Part shown: piece after piece, positions 52,155-64,000 of the stretch
How positions within the stretch are numbered: position 1 is the first letter of the stretch
Layout: every line of letters begins with the position of its first letter
Notes under the pieces: generated by a model
The model's database searches: none
Seen by the model: the letters and a program-made list of their open reading frames with translations, nothing else
What the model was told of the DNA's origin: nothing
NCBI RefSeq assembly: GCF_900496995.4
Contig: NC_044004.1
Coordinates: 50,498,224-50,562,223, forward strand
From: Aquila chrysaetos chrysaetos
Taxonomy: Eukaryota; Chordata; Aves; Accipitriformes; Accipitridae
Length of the DNA stretch: 64,000 nt
Reading direction: 5' to 3'
Made by a program: the position numbers and the translations under genes

Positions 52155-52600
52155 GGGCTTCTGTCCAGAGGGACCTCACCAAATTGGAGGACTGGGCCAA
52201 CAACAGTGCTGTGAAATTCAACAAGGACAAGTGCATAGCCCTACATCTAGAACAGGACAACACCATGTACCACCATAGCCTGGGGTCCAGCTGGCTTAGG
52301 ATCTGGTGGAGAACACGTTGAACACAAGCCAGCAGTGCATCTTTGCGGCAATGAAAGCCAAGCTGTAATAAGGAAGACTCAGACAGGGCAGAAGGAAAAA
52401 AGTTCTGCCCCAGGAGGGCAGCGTTAACTCTAGAGTCCAGAGAGGTGGTGGCACCTCCATCCTTGGCAGTCATCAACCCTCACCTATGCAAGGTCCCAAG
52501 CAACCTCACCTGGCTGTGAGGGTGGCCCTGCTTGGAGCAGGGGGTGGACAGAGACCTCTTGAGGTCCTGCCCTACCTAAACCTGCCTATGATTGTATTAT
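52155..52600 (+). mobile_element. CR1 LINE 3' fragment with internal deletion
   Basis: Blocks occur in CR1 order: CAGAGGGACCTCACCAAATT, GTGAAATTCAACAAGGACAA, GCATAGCCCTACATCTAGAA, AACACCATGTACCACCATAG, CCAGCAGTGCATCTTTGCGG and AATAAGGAAGACTCAGACAG. The sequence then jumps to AGAGAGGTGGTGGCACCTCC and GGTGGCCCTGCTTGGAGCAG, and ends GACCTCTTGAGGTCCTGCCC with a decayed tail near CTATGATTGT. Several hundred bases of the consensus are missing around 52380-52435. It lies in the same orientation as the fragment at 51912, about 150 bases away. Confidence 0.85.
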
Positions 52601-52604
52601 CTCC

Positions 52605-55600
52605 TAATCTGTCCTGCCCACTATGTCTTGCATCTGCCACAACACAGCTCAGGGAACACCTCAACCCATTTTACTGTACCTCTCTGATCCTTTGAGCAGG
52701 CTGTCTATATCCACAAATAATTAGAACAGTCCCCAGGCTGTGGGGCTGCTACCTTCCAGAAAAAATATTTAGTGAGGGTGTGTTTTACGTAGGCTTTCTG
52801 GTGTCTACTGACAGGGGAATGGGGGTCTGCTTTCAGGTCTCACTTGGAACAAGGGCTGATCACAGTAGGAGTTGGGGGGTAAACCAAGGCAACATTAACT
52901 CGCTCGCTGCCGTTCTTGGGACAGATGATCTCCGTCAGTCCCTCTGGTCTCGGCTGACTCAGCAGTTCTCCTGTGAATAAGGGAAAACAATGAAAACACT
53001 TAAGCATCGGCAAGGCAGTTTTTGCAATTTTTGCTTTTAGCATGCCCTTCCCCTCCCCCTCACCAAGTAGACATCCATGATGGATGCAAGTGAACACTGT
53101 AAGAGGGCTTACTGGTCCTGCAACCCAAGCAGGTCTCATCCGTGTAACCATGGCGAATGTCCTGGTGATTACAGCTTGGAGACATGCTGCTGCACACAAA
53201 CGTAACATCTGCCATCTTTCCTGTCTCTGCTTTGAATCACCGCACACAGACTTGAGAGCTCCTTAGGGATTCATAGCATCTAGATGGAGCCTATTGAGAT
53301 GGAGGTTTTAGGAGTAGGTGTTTTAATTAGGCTTTGGGGACAGATGGGATCCAGAAGTTTACCTTCAATCTCCATGAATGGGAAGAAGCTGACCTGTAGC
53401 ATCAGCAGGAAACTGGCAGACAGGTAGAGAAAGCTACACATACAAGCCTTATTATTCACATCTGCATACTACAGCCATCCACACCCACAAAGCTACCGAA
53501 AAAGCAACTGTCTTTCAGTTCAAGTAGAAGGATGCTACAAGGACTCTGCCAAGACTACCTTCTTTGGTATGAACCAGAAGGAAGATGGTCTGAAAGCACT
53601 GCTACAGACATGATTTTTGCATCACTTCGGTATTTCTCCCCTAACAAATGCTAGGGAGGACCTCAAACCAGCCACAGACAAGCGTGCTTGACCTTTTCTA
53701 AACCCATATGTTACCTCCTGTTCTGTCCCTGAGAAACCCTGCCCATTGCAGCTGTCCAGCTGTTGCTCCAGTACTGCAACTTCTGAGCTGGAGCTACCTA
53801 GGAGCTGGAGAAACCCTGCTGTTCTGCAATGGCTGGCCAGCTGCAGGCTGCCTCTCTTAGCTGCCAGAACAATATTTAGAAGCAGGTAAAAATACTCAAG
53901 AGGATTCCCTAATGGCCCTCTCCCTGGTCACACTTGCCACATCTGCTGTGGGACTGCTGCTGCGTCCTGTCAGGGCTGTGGACCACACTATACTCTGCTG
54001 AGCATGCAGATCCCAGCTCCTAGTCCTCAGCTCTTCCCTAATGGAGGCAATACCAGCTCTGTAGTGAGTCAGTAGCAGCGGGGGGCTCTCACACCACACG
54101 GTATCCCTCTGCTAAATGAGTTGTGTCAGCCCTGCTGTTCAAGTGCCAAGTTGGCAGCTCCCCACCACTGGCACCCTTGCAGCATGTAGTCCAGGGCAAG
54201 ACGCAGGTCAGCACAGTGAGAGGGGAAAGCCAGGTGCTGCGATGTGCCCAGCTCCGAGGAACACTTCCCCAGCAGCTTGCTCAGAGCAACTCAAGTTTCC
54301 TCCTGGCTCCACTCCACACATGACTGGCCCCAGCAGGGCAGATTCCCTGGCCACTGACATGCCATCTCCTTGGTGTAGTCCAGCCACAGCTTAGACAGCC
54401 AATAGCACCAGAAGCACCTCTTGATACCAGTCTGGCAGGTAGGGTCTGCTCTCAAAGGCAATATGGGATGGGAGCATCCATGCCCAGCAAGGGCTCAATT
54501 CTTCTACTGAGCGTGCCGACACCGGTGCCGAACAGCCCTACCCAAGGCAGAGGCACCAGGCCACAGCTGGCTTGTGCCAGCTAGATCAGTGACCTCCTTT
54601 ACAGAGGAAGGCCAGCTGTAAGCAAGCTACAGTCACAGGTCCATACAAAACTTCTGTAGCTATCAATCAAGCAGCCACCGTGAGCTGTCCCCACTTCCAC
54701 TAAAACACTCAAGACAGATGATTCTTGGACTCCCCTATTTTGAAACGCACTTGCAATAAATTCCTCTGCTATTAAACAAAGAACATCAGAAAAATGTCTC
54801 CCTGTGTCTAGCTGTGATTGCCAGGCACCCCAGGAAAACCACAAAAGAAATCATGCTTTGAAGAAGTACTGCCCAGGCTGCGCAGCAATGGCACAACAGT
54901 CAGCCCCATCACACATGAAGCCCCCCAAATGCTGCTTCCCTCCTCTCCTCCTCACACTGTTTCCCTTCTCACTTTCATGAAAAAGCAGCTTTAAAACCTC
55001 TTGGTTCTTCCAAAGCAAGAACACATAATTTGGTATCGTGAAAGCAGAGGTGAGAGCCTGGCAGGGAACACACACACACACAGCTCCCCTTGAGAGAGAC
55101 CCCACCTCTGGGGCCAGTAATTCCAGTTTGCCCCCATGGTCCGCAATCTGAATTTACATTTGGTTTGAATATTTACCCTTGTCTCACACCCACACTCAAA
55201 CCTGAAGCGGAAAAGCAGCTTTTAAGCCTTGCAGACATGTCTCCCAAAACAGAAGAATCGTGATGGTATTTGCAATTCAAAGTTAAATCTGCAAGGCAGC
55301 GTCCTCAATTACGTGAGCTGTCGCACACTGAAAGCAGTATTGCATCCCATCAAGCACGTACGCCACAGGGCTCTGTGTCCTAGTGATTCCCAGGTTTCCA
55401 ACCCCAGGTTGACTCCCAAAATGCATTATTGCTAACAGTACTGAAAACACCAGCTCTGAAAGGTGTGTCATAAAATCAGTGCATGATTATGTGCTTTAAA
55501 GACAGGGCTAATATTCATTAGATCTTAAACCAGAGGAGTGCAATAAGACCGGTCTGTCTGCTTGAGCCTTCATTCCCATTTCCATCTCCCTACTTCAGGT

Positions 55601-58600
55601 ATACTTAGATGGAGATTTCTCAGGCAGAGAAGATTGCTGCAGGGTAAAACAGATGCCTCATTTGCAGGCAAACCCCTTCCCACAGCTCTTCAGTCAACCC
55701 TCCTTTTCCTTACCTTCCCCTCTAGGTTGCCTCTGGGATAAAGCTCACCTCACTCTGTCCCCAGCCTCATCCACACCTTCTCCAGCCCCACTCCGATTTC
55801 CTGCTGACATACACACTGCTCCCCAGAAGACATAATTTTCTCACAGTTAATCCATGAGATACATCACACCCCAAGTAGGCAGAAGGTCACCTGTGAATCC
55901 TTCCTATTCCTCCCCCTCCCAGCTAAGGGATGTCCCACTGCCTTCCCACCATAGCGTTCTTGTCCCCTTGTCTTTGCAAAGTGCTCATCTTTGCTGCAGA
56001 AACTCATCACAGTACTAAACCAGGCATAACTATCTAAATCATGCCTCACATCACTGCTAAATAAAAGCCAGTGCAAATCCCACTGCAATATGCCATCTTC
56101 AGAGCTCAAACTAGCATTGAGACACTGCTTAGAGAGTTGCACACTCTCCAGTCCCAGAATCTCCTGGAGGTTTCAGAAACCTCGTGTTTCTATTCAGAAA
56201 TTATTCAAGCTGCAGGAGATTAGAAATAGGAGTCTTCAGGGCTGTGGCAAGGTGGGAAAGAAGAGATCAAACGAAGTATTGCACTGATACAAAAGTGAAG
56301 TGCCTGGTATGCAGTGGTGTTTGCTTTGCTTAACTGTTAAGTTTAAATGTAGCTAGAGCAGCCCATGTCTGCAGCACTTGTTCTACCCCTGTGCACAGAC
56401 TAGCCAGTCTGTATTTTGACTGCACATTCCTTTATAAGCATGTCACAAATTTTACTGGAAACCTCAGTTCTGCTGCCCCCTCTGAAAGGCTGCCCTGCAA
56501 TAGCACACACACAAACCACAAAGCTTATCCTAGTCTCGACGTGGCCTTGGTTTTAATGTTAACTTCCACAGAAGCCACTAAGGTTTTAACCAAAACTCCA
56601 ACTATTTTGTCTTAAGGCTAAAGACTAACACGATTGAGTTTTTGAAGAAAAATCCCATCTTCTGGGAGACAAATCTGCATCACTAAGGTTATTCAGCTGA
56701 TTTAGGAGTATGAGCCCTATTTGCAAAGGCCCTTTAATGCTCGGTACTTGCTGACCAAGGCCTGATTTTTAGATGTATCTAAGTCCCAGTTCAAGTGATA
56801 GCAGAGTCACCCACCAAGCCTGGTTAAAAGCACCTGCAAATAGACAACAGATGCTTTAGAAGATGCTCCTTTGCTGCCTCTCCATTTACAATGGCAGAAA
56901 CGGTGCAGAGGAGTTGCATCTGTCCCATGGCCATCCTGCTGGTGTTTTGGCACAGAAACAGGTCTCCACAACCGGGTAAAATGTGCTGTACAGCAGGCTA
57001 AGGCTGAGATATAAACCAAGACCCTGTCATGAAACTACCATGGTTGGTTTTGGCTGCAGCATAAGCTGGTTTGTAAACTCCCCCAGGCAGATGGGGAAAG
57101 CGAGTCATAGTGCCCACACTATTTAAAAGAAACCTGCTACACGTGGGCGGTCACAGGCAAAGATAGGAACAAACCTTCAGTCATGCCCAAAGCTCTAACA
57201 GAAGGGCCTGTTTGCTCTCAGCATTAGCCAGCTCACCCGAAGCAGGTATTTTTATGTCAGCAAGATGTTCTTTGCTGCCACTGTTTTATCCCAGAACAGA
57301 CACAGGCACGGCCAACTTTGAGCTGCTCATGCTGGGCTCCCGGGCCAGGCCAATGCCTGCAGCCCGCGAAGATAACTGCATGTGCCAGACAGAGCTTAAT
57401 CGTGTATCGCCACTCAGTGAGCGAGGAAGACATTTCTACTGCCATATATGCCCAGGAACACAAAAAAGCATCACTGTACAATTTTTGGTCAAGTACAGAG
57501 TTAGGTACGTTATTCCTTCTGTCCTTGATTTACTATGATTTGGGGAGGGATGCCTCCCTCGGGGCCCATGCCAGTGATCAGACCCAGGCGTGCTGCAACG
57601 CACACTTCACTGGACTTTAGGAAATACCCGTGAAATGCCAGATACCCATGACAAATCAGAGAGTTAGGAGGGAGGCTGACAGCAAGAAAAGTGAGTACTT
57701 GCAGGAGTGTTCGGTTACTCCATGCTGGCAGCCAGACAAGGCCAGCTGTAAGCCTACTTGGCTGCCTAACAGAGAGAAGAGTTTTGCACGCAAGGAGGAA
57801 AATCCCACCCGGACCATTTGCCTTCACACAGTTCCCACTGCAACGGCTGTGCTAAGTGGCACAAGGTTCCTTGTTCATGTGTCAACAATCTGCAGCAGGG
57901 GCACAGCGGTGAGAGACTCCGCTCCAGCCTGCCATGCCACCTCCTTTCTCTCAGAGCTCCCAGGAGAACACATTTGCACAGTATCAGCCTGATGGTGTTT
58001 CTCATTTTCATGCCGTCATTCCTGCTGTCAGGATCTGGACTCCATTAGGACAACCAGCAAGCAGTGGATGAGCAGGACCCTGGCCCTCGCTCCGTGGTGC
58101 TGCTTCTCTCTCTTCAGCCTGCTTGGGACGTTGAGGCCCATGCTTCATGACAGGGGCATGAGACAGCCAAAACCAAGCTGTTCCTACATCCTGCCCTGCC
58201 TCAGCACCGACCCACTCACTCCACCCCATGCCCCAGAGCTGCTCCAACCACATACCCGCTGGTTTTTGCAGCCCCACTGCTCGTTTGCTCTCCTACCCCA
58301 AATCCCTTCTCACTCTTCCTCCTTGCTGAAGGCCTTCAGACACCAACCACTGCAAGTGGGGTTGGCAGGAGACAGACTTTACATCTCAGCCTCAACTGCT
58401 TCTCTGTCAAGCCTCCTTTGACTAAACCTTGCTTGTGACATCTCTCAGCACAGCACCCAGCAGTCATGCCTTCAGAAAAGTAGAAAATGGAACACTTCAA
58501 CACTGCCCGCGTACCAAAAGCATGTGTCCCGTGCTCGGTTTCTAACAGCAGGCAGAAAGCAGGGCTCACAAGAGAGCCCTAGGTCCCAGGACAACCCTCT

Positions 58601-59160
58601 GCTTTGCATGTAGTCCTACCCCCTTTCATCCATACAACTGCAAAGAGATTGGGGTTGGAGAAGCTACAGCTTCTCTGCCTGGCTGTTAGTCATTTTGAGG
58701 TTCAACAGCTGGAGCACTTACACAATTAGATCAAAACTGTCACAAAGGCAGGATGAGTTGAATAGACACGTACACAGATCTCCCCCTCTGCTGCAAGCAC
58801 AGGCAACACCCTCACACACTGGGACTTTGCAGACAGCTCTACAGCAGACAAGAAATCTGCCAGGAGTCTTGGCAGAACAAGAGGGAAGGAGATGGTGTCT
58901 CACACCAAGCCTGTTTCTTCTCCACGCCATTTAAATCTTGCCTTCACCACTCTCTGCTTGGATGAAATGAGTGAGTTGCTTCCTGCAAATGTTGCTGTGC
59001 ACGACGCACAAGCTTATTCTCAAGCACTGCGCACAGAAAATACTGCTCTGTATTGGTATGAATTTTTAATATGCTCCTCACAGCACTGCCTGCATGTCAC
59101 GCACAAAAACATTCCCCAGAAAGTTAGAACTCTGCACTTTCCTTGATTTATTTCTAGAGT
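52605..59160. other. Intergenic stretch, no gene recognised
   Basis: It holds short overlapping ORFs only, an (AC)7 microsatellite at 55068 and a pyrimidine-rich stretch around 55650-55830. No exon, RNA gene or further mobile element could be recognised. Confidence 0.6.
55068..55082 (+). repeat. (AC)7 microsatellite
   Basis: Seven uninterrupted AC units form simple sequence. Confidence 0.85.
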
Positions 59161-59164
59161 CCTG

Positions 59165-59222
59165 AGCGACCTTATCTACCTGGCCTGCTTGGAGCAGAGG
59201 GTTGGATTGAGACCTCCAAGTT
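59165..59222 (+). mobile_element. Short CR1 LINE 3' fragment
   Basis: CTGGCCTGCTTGGAGCAGAG, then GGTTGGATTGAGACCTCCAAG, corresponds to the CR1 tail 'ggccctgcttgagcagggggttggaccagatgacctccag'. Only about 60 bases are recognisable and the terminal repeats are lost. Confidence 0.6.
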
Positions 59223-59224
59223 AG

Positions 59225-62200
59225 GACTTAATTCTCTTCTCACTGGACGCTATTCTCCTGGCTGCAAATGTAACAAAAATAAAGAAGCTGAAAGCAGAGA
59301 CATCACAAAACGGAGCAGAGCAGGGTGAAATCCACATTATGAACAAAAGTTTCACGCACCTCACATTGCAGTCCCACTTAAAGGAGCTTAAAACTAGCAA
59401 ACAAAACCAACAACAACCCCAGCCTGTGAAAGTTCCCCAGTGGGAGAGACCACTGTGGAAAAAAGGAAGAGAGAAGAAAACTCTGTTGGTAAGCACCAAT
59501 CACAACAGCAGGCTGGTGAGCAGAGCCATCCACCAAGTACTGCATGTGCACAGGAATATATCAGCCTGGGATTAAATATAGTTAAAAAAGAAAGGCAAGG
59601 CTTGAAAACAAAAAGCAAAGCTTGCTCTGGAAATGCAGAGTGGGAAAGGCAGCCAGTTGCAAGGCAAAGGACCAACCTGCAGAGATGAGTCCCCAAGACC
59701 AGAAGCTGAGAGCACAGAGAAAGGATGTGGAGAGCAAGAAAGAGGGTCAGAGCTTTCCAAAATATGCAAAAGGAACTGATGGCAATTTGCCATTTCTCCT
59801 TTGAAGGGTTCAAGACCAAAAATGTCAGCAGTGACACCTTCCTTGAACACAAGAGTAGTCTCCTGTGGGTGCTCAGCTCCACTCCAGAGCATCACAACTG
59901 CCAGAGAGACAGGCTCAGCCTTGGGGCTGCTGCCTGACCCAAGCACCAGACTGCTTTCCAGCCCTTGCATTCATAGCACCAGCTGCCTCTCGAGCCAGCA
60001 CCTCATCTCTAGGCCTCACAGCTCTGGCTGTGGACATGTATATGGCTCACCTTGAATATTTCCCCCAGCTGGGCTGCACAGGAAAATGTCTTCCCAAGGC
60101 TCTTAATTCATTACAGATGACAGAAACATGAAACAACCTCCATGGTGGATCTCTGTAAACAGGCAGTAGTGCTTTTCAGCTTGGAGCTGACAGGTCTACG
60201 TCAAGCTTCAGGACCTAGAGCTGCAGTTCCCCAGGCCAGGAACCCCAGACCAGCTGCAGAAGCTGTGCTCTGCTCAGCTCAAGCCCAAGCAACTTTCCCA
60301 CCGCAGCCGAGATCACCCTGCACTTCACCTCCTACCCAAGGAGCTACCAGGCTAATCACCCTGGCGGGAAGCCAGGGACGGTGCCAAAGGGTAAGGTGCT
60401 CTGCAAGGCCTGCCCAGGAGACACAGGGAGATAGATGCTGTACCTGGCAACTGCTACCTCTAATTTTAGCCACGCAGGGAAGGGGAGAGGCCACACAAAC
60501 ACCAGCTAGAGACTGGAAGGCTTAAGGGAGTTAAATACCCTCCTCCCTCCCCAAGTCATGACAGCGTCAGCTAGCTCTTAACCCCTTGCTGTCACAGCAG
60601 AAGAGGACATTGACACACCTCAGCAGTTGCAAAAGCTCTGGGCAAGCCTTTGGCACTGGACGGAACGTAACTCTGGGTGGAGAACTTGAGTGGAAAGCAT
60701 TTTGGATGCTCGACTCAGCAGCTACAGGAGGGTAATTATTCAAAATGCCAGTTTACACCTCATCTACTAATTTCCCCAACATGAGTTATTTGAGATCATC
60801 CCTTACCAGTGTGGCAGTACAAGGTTTCCAAGTATAAAACTTGGAAAACTCTACGTTTGTCCCAAAACATTAGTTAATTATCTTTCTCTCAGGCACACAG
60901 AAGTTAATCATAGTTAGAACTGGAATTCAATTAAAAGCAAAATGAAAACCCCACACATTCCCCAAACCACACAATTTGGTACTTCCTATCTCCATACTCA
61001 CAAACCAGAATGGAGACAGCAGTAGGAAATCATCAAAACAGCTCCATCAAAATAACTCCAGGAGCAGCCATGAAGGTTTCCGCCCTTCTGTCTCATTCTG
61101 ACGGCATGACATAAGCAGCTCAGAGAAATAAAGGATGGTTGACATCTAACTTATTCCTAAGCCAGTGCGGGTAACTGATCTACCATCAGTGTGGCTAAAC
61201 AATGCATGCAACATCTCTTTCCTCTTTCCGCAACTGATAAAATACTGAGTGCAGAGAGCATTTATGCCAGGTAACAATGACATCTCAGCAAGAGGCCTGC
61301 CATGAGGAGAGGAGGCTGTGACTTTTGACACCACCACCCCCTCCAAAAAGATGGGGTGAGGGGGGTGTGAACATGATGCCATTTCTCCTCTGTCCCGTCA
61401 AATTCAATCTATTTCAAATAGTGTTTCAGCATGAGTAGCCTCCCTTGTCCAGCTTCATCTCTACCTGTTCTTCTGGGCACTCCATCCTTCTTCTCCCTGT
61501 GCAACAGGGAAGGTGGGAGCAAGCCACCTCCGCCCATGAGTGACCACAGCAGGCACTGGAGAAAGTAAGTGACCAAAGAGGGCAAGTAAACAGCACAGCA
61601 TAAAGGCAGGAAAATGGAAGGGGACACTGGGGAAAAGTTGAAATAAAAAACAAAGCATCCTCCAAATTGCTGAATATTTTGCTGCCCTTCTAATATCTAA
61701 AAAGCTCCTTGAATTGGCAGGTTGCAACACAGCACTTTCAGATGACTGCAATACAAAGCCATGAAAAATTGATTTGCTTCATTAACATTTTAGGACCTTA
61801 TTAGCTGGAACGAAATTGACTGTCAAGGCATTTTAAGGGAGAGTCATGGTGTAATGAGCTCAGTGCGAATTATCCTCATCCCAGAATAGAAACAGGCCTG
61901 TCACTGAGTAACCAAGCCCAGAATCTACCTTTTGGTTATTTTTAATTCCACCCCTTCAGCCGTATCTGCCATGAGCACTTTCTCATTCTGCCAAGGCAAG
62001 GCACCAGCTGGAGAGAAAGCTGCAGCCAGCCCCAACCTGTCTGCTCTCACCCAGTAACAGCAAGGCACAACTGCATGCAGAGCATCCACCTGAATGCTAG
62101 ACACCACCAGCTGCAGCCAGTCCAAACAGCAACAATTCCCACCAGCCATAAGCCCACCTTTCCAAACAGTAATTCCAAAGCTATTACACCCTCATCACAG

Positions 62201-63034
62201 AGGAGATGCTGAGCCTTCTTTCATCCTGATGATTAGCATGCTGCAGGTCCCACTAAAGGAAAAAAAAGAGTTTAAGAGTTCTCAAAGCCATTACTATGAT
62301 AAAGTTAACAGGCAGGGTTAACTGTAGTCTGCAGGGATACATCAGGACTGGTCAGCATCCTGCTAGCTCTGGCTCTTTGCGTTTGGGTCACAACACGTTA
62401 ATAGCTGGCCACGTGAAAAGCCAGCTCCCGGAGGGGGGCTTACAAGACTCAGTCTCATGGACTTCCAGCCTTATGCAACAGATGAGGCAGGGCCAAGTCT
62501 CAGCCTTCCCCTCTGCTAAATTTAGAGAATTAGGCAAGCCTGCAAGTCATTTTCCTCACAATAGTTTGGCTACAGTATTGCACCCAGAACTGGCTGATCA
62601 TTTTTCTGCCTGCTCCAACGCAAGAACTAGGAAGCCTCAATGCAGGTACTGCAAGGTGCACTTGAAGAAAACCAAAGGAAGCGGTCCAGCACCTGACACA
62701 GCCTGCAGAACTCCCTGCTGCAACAGGCTGTAGATTCAAGAAGCTCACAAGGGTTCACGAAGAGACTGGACCAGTAACTGGCAAAGTGTCTTTAAGCGTT
62801 ACCAAAGAGACAAATCCTTGTGCTGAAAATAGGCAAAGGCTGGGAAAGCACTTGGGACAAGTTTTTTCTCCCAGTTGGCTTGCTCCTTCCCCACAAGATG
62901 TCCACGCATGCCATGACTGAAGGTAGGATCCTGGCTATGCAGCCCCTCTTCTGCAAGTTCAGCAAAGTCCAGCTTGGGAGTGAAATACCTGCAGTTCCCC
63001 TTGTAGTAGCCTTTTACATTCTGCCACAGCAACC

Positions 63035-63067
<33 letters not shown>

Positions 63068-64000
63068 CTGCTTTTTGCCAGCCAAGAAAAAGAAGAACAA
63101 ACCAAAACACATGCAAGACATGCATGTACACGTGCTGCCCAACAGTTTTCCCTAAGATTAAATAAACTTCTTCCTGGGTAAAAGTAACTTGGCTCCATGA
63201 GTTGCTGTTGCCTTAGGGTCATTCCAAGGCTTCAGTGTGTTCTGCAAACTGAATTGGAGGGAGCTGTATTTTCAAACCTGCATAGTAAGTATTCTCTTCC
63301 AGATCATTAAAGGTGAGATACATATGCAATACTCCTCTGTAAAGCTATTTTGGTCACTCTAAAACCCTTGCTATTCAGCAGGACAACCACAGAGCCCACT
63401 TAAGCAAAGGAACGAATTATTTTTATTTTTTCCCTCCATCATCGACTGGTCTAAGGATCAAAATCTAAACACTGTAAGTCGCATTCAGGCTCAAATGTTA
63501 AGTCAAGTAAATGTTTTACATGTTAATTGAACCAACTTGAACTAATCCCTGTTTTAACCTATTAACGTGACTTTCTATTGAAGCCACTTTACTGTGGAAT
63601 GTGATCTATGCATGTACATCAGATAATTTATTCCAGGCTCATGCTTAATTGGAGCAAAATGCCTCCTTGGTGCTTCTCCTACAAAGCTACCCACTTCCTG
63701 CTAGTTAATAACTAACACCACACTACATGCTGACCACAGGTATGGCTTTAGCTGAGTAGGAACCTGCAGGATCACAGAAGTTTCCTTAATTACAAGGGCA
63801 TCAGATCTAACTTGCTTCTCTGTATATATTTTTTCCCTTTACATTGAAGTTCCACGAGTACATCCTTAGGTCAAGTATTTCTTCCTTGTGAGACAGTGTG
63901 ATGTAGATTTGCATGAAGCTATATGGCTGAAATCAGAGAAGCAGAGCACTGAGACCAGTGGCCAACTCTCTTCTGGGTCTCATGGGTAAGGCTGGTATCT
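59225..64000. other. Intergenic stretch to the window end, no gene recognised
   Basis: No exon is recognised. Patches at about 60700-60960, 61640-61930 and 63420-63700 are AT-rich but of high complexity, with several TAATTA/TTAAT-type cores. This resembles the texture of conserved noncoding DNA. A 26-base T run lies at 63035-63060. Confidence 0.5.
63035..63060 (+). repeat. Poly-T run, 26 bases
   Basis: An uninterrupted T tract, read as poly(A) on the minus strand. No gene-derived sequence was recognised next to it, so a processed retrocopy is not supported. Confidence 0.9.

Noticed and set aside
62799-63131. A minus-strand retrocopy next to the 26-base T run
   Set aside because: The 110-codon ORF here merely reads the homopolymer as poly-lysine, and no parent gene is recognised.
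45880-64000. MFHAS1, expected divergent from ERI1 by mammalian gene order
   Set aside because: No long leucine-rich-repeat reading frame is present on the plus strand. If the order holds, the gene lies beyond the window.
1-64000. CRISPR arrays, tRNA or rRNA genes, operons, bacterial insertion sequences, endogenous retrovirus genes
   Set aside because: No regularly spaced repeats, cloverleaf with A/B boxes, rRNA-like blocks or retroviral reading frames were seen. The sequence is vertebrate nuclear DNA.

Overview
The window is vertebrate nuclear DNA, most likely from a bird. It has one intron-bearing gene with GT-AG introns, a CpG-island promoter, eroded CR1 LINE fragments (some with the usual ATTCTATG-type tail) and long stretches without coding sequence. 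The compact 10.4 kb gene and CR1 as the only repeat family I could recognise fit an avian genome. A crocodilian or turtle cannot be excluded from sequence alone, and I do not claim a species.

The only protein-coding gene I can support is ERI1 (3'-5' exoribonuclease 1, also called THEX1/3'hExo), complete on the minus strand from 45455 (ATG) to 35050 (stop). Seven coding exons join in frame into a 339-residue protein. It has a SAP domain and all five DEDDh catalytic residues (D124, E126, D224, H283, D288). The ATG lies in a perfect Kozak context inside a CpG island (about 45020-45880) with GC boxes and an NRF1 palindrome. A proximal poly(A) signal lies about 135 bases after the stop.

At the left edge, 1 to about 1335 looks like the end of a plus-strand 3' UTR. 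It has an AATAAA at 1314-1319, a GU-rich stretch after it and an 8-mer match for the miR-17/20/106 seed at 1249-1256. In mammals the gene convergent with ERI1 is PPP1R3B, so this may be its 3' UTR. That is inference from gene order, because no coding sequence of it is present.

The rest (about 1.3-34.9 kb and 45.9-64 kb) is intergenic or unannotated. It holds five CR1 fragments, homopolymer and dinucleotide tracts, a perfect 12-bp hairpin at 16740, and AT-rich patches that could be conserved regulatory DNA. MFHAS1, the expected divergent neighbour upstream of ERI1, has no recognisable coding exon here. I found no CRISPR, tRNA, rRNA, intact transposon or endogenous virus, and nothing that amounts to an undescribed biological system. 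The most useful leads are the 18-bp palindrome with two kappaB-like sites in ERI1 intron 5, the 121-codon in-frame extension upstream of the ERI1 start, and the hairpin at 16740.
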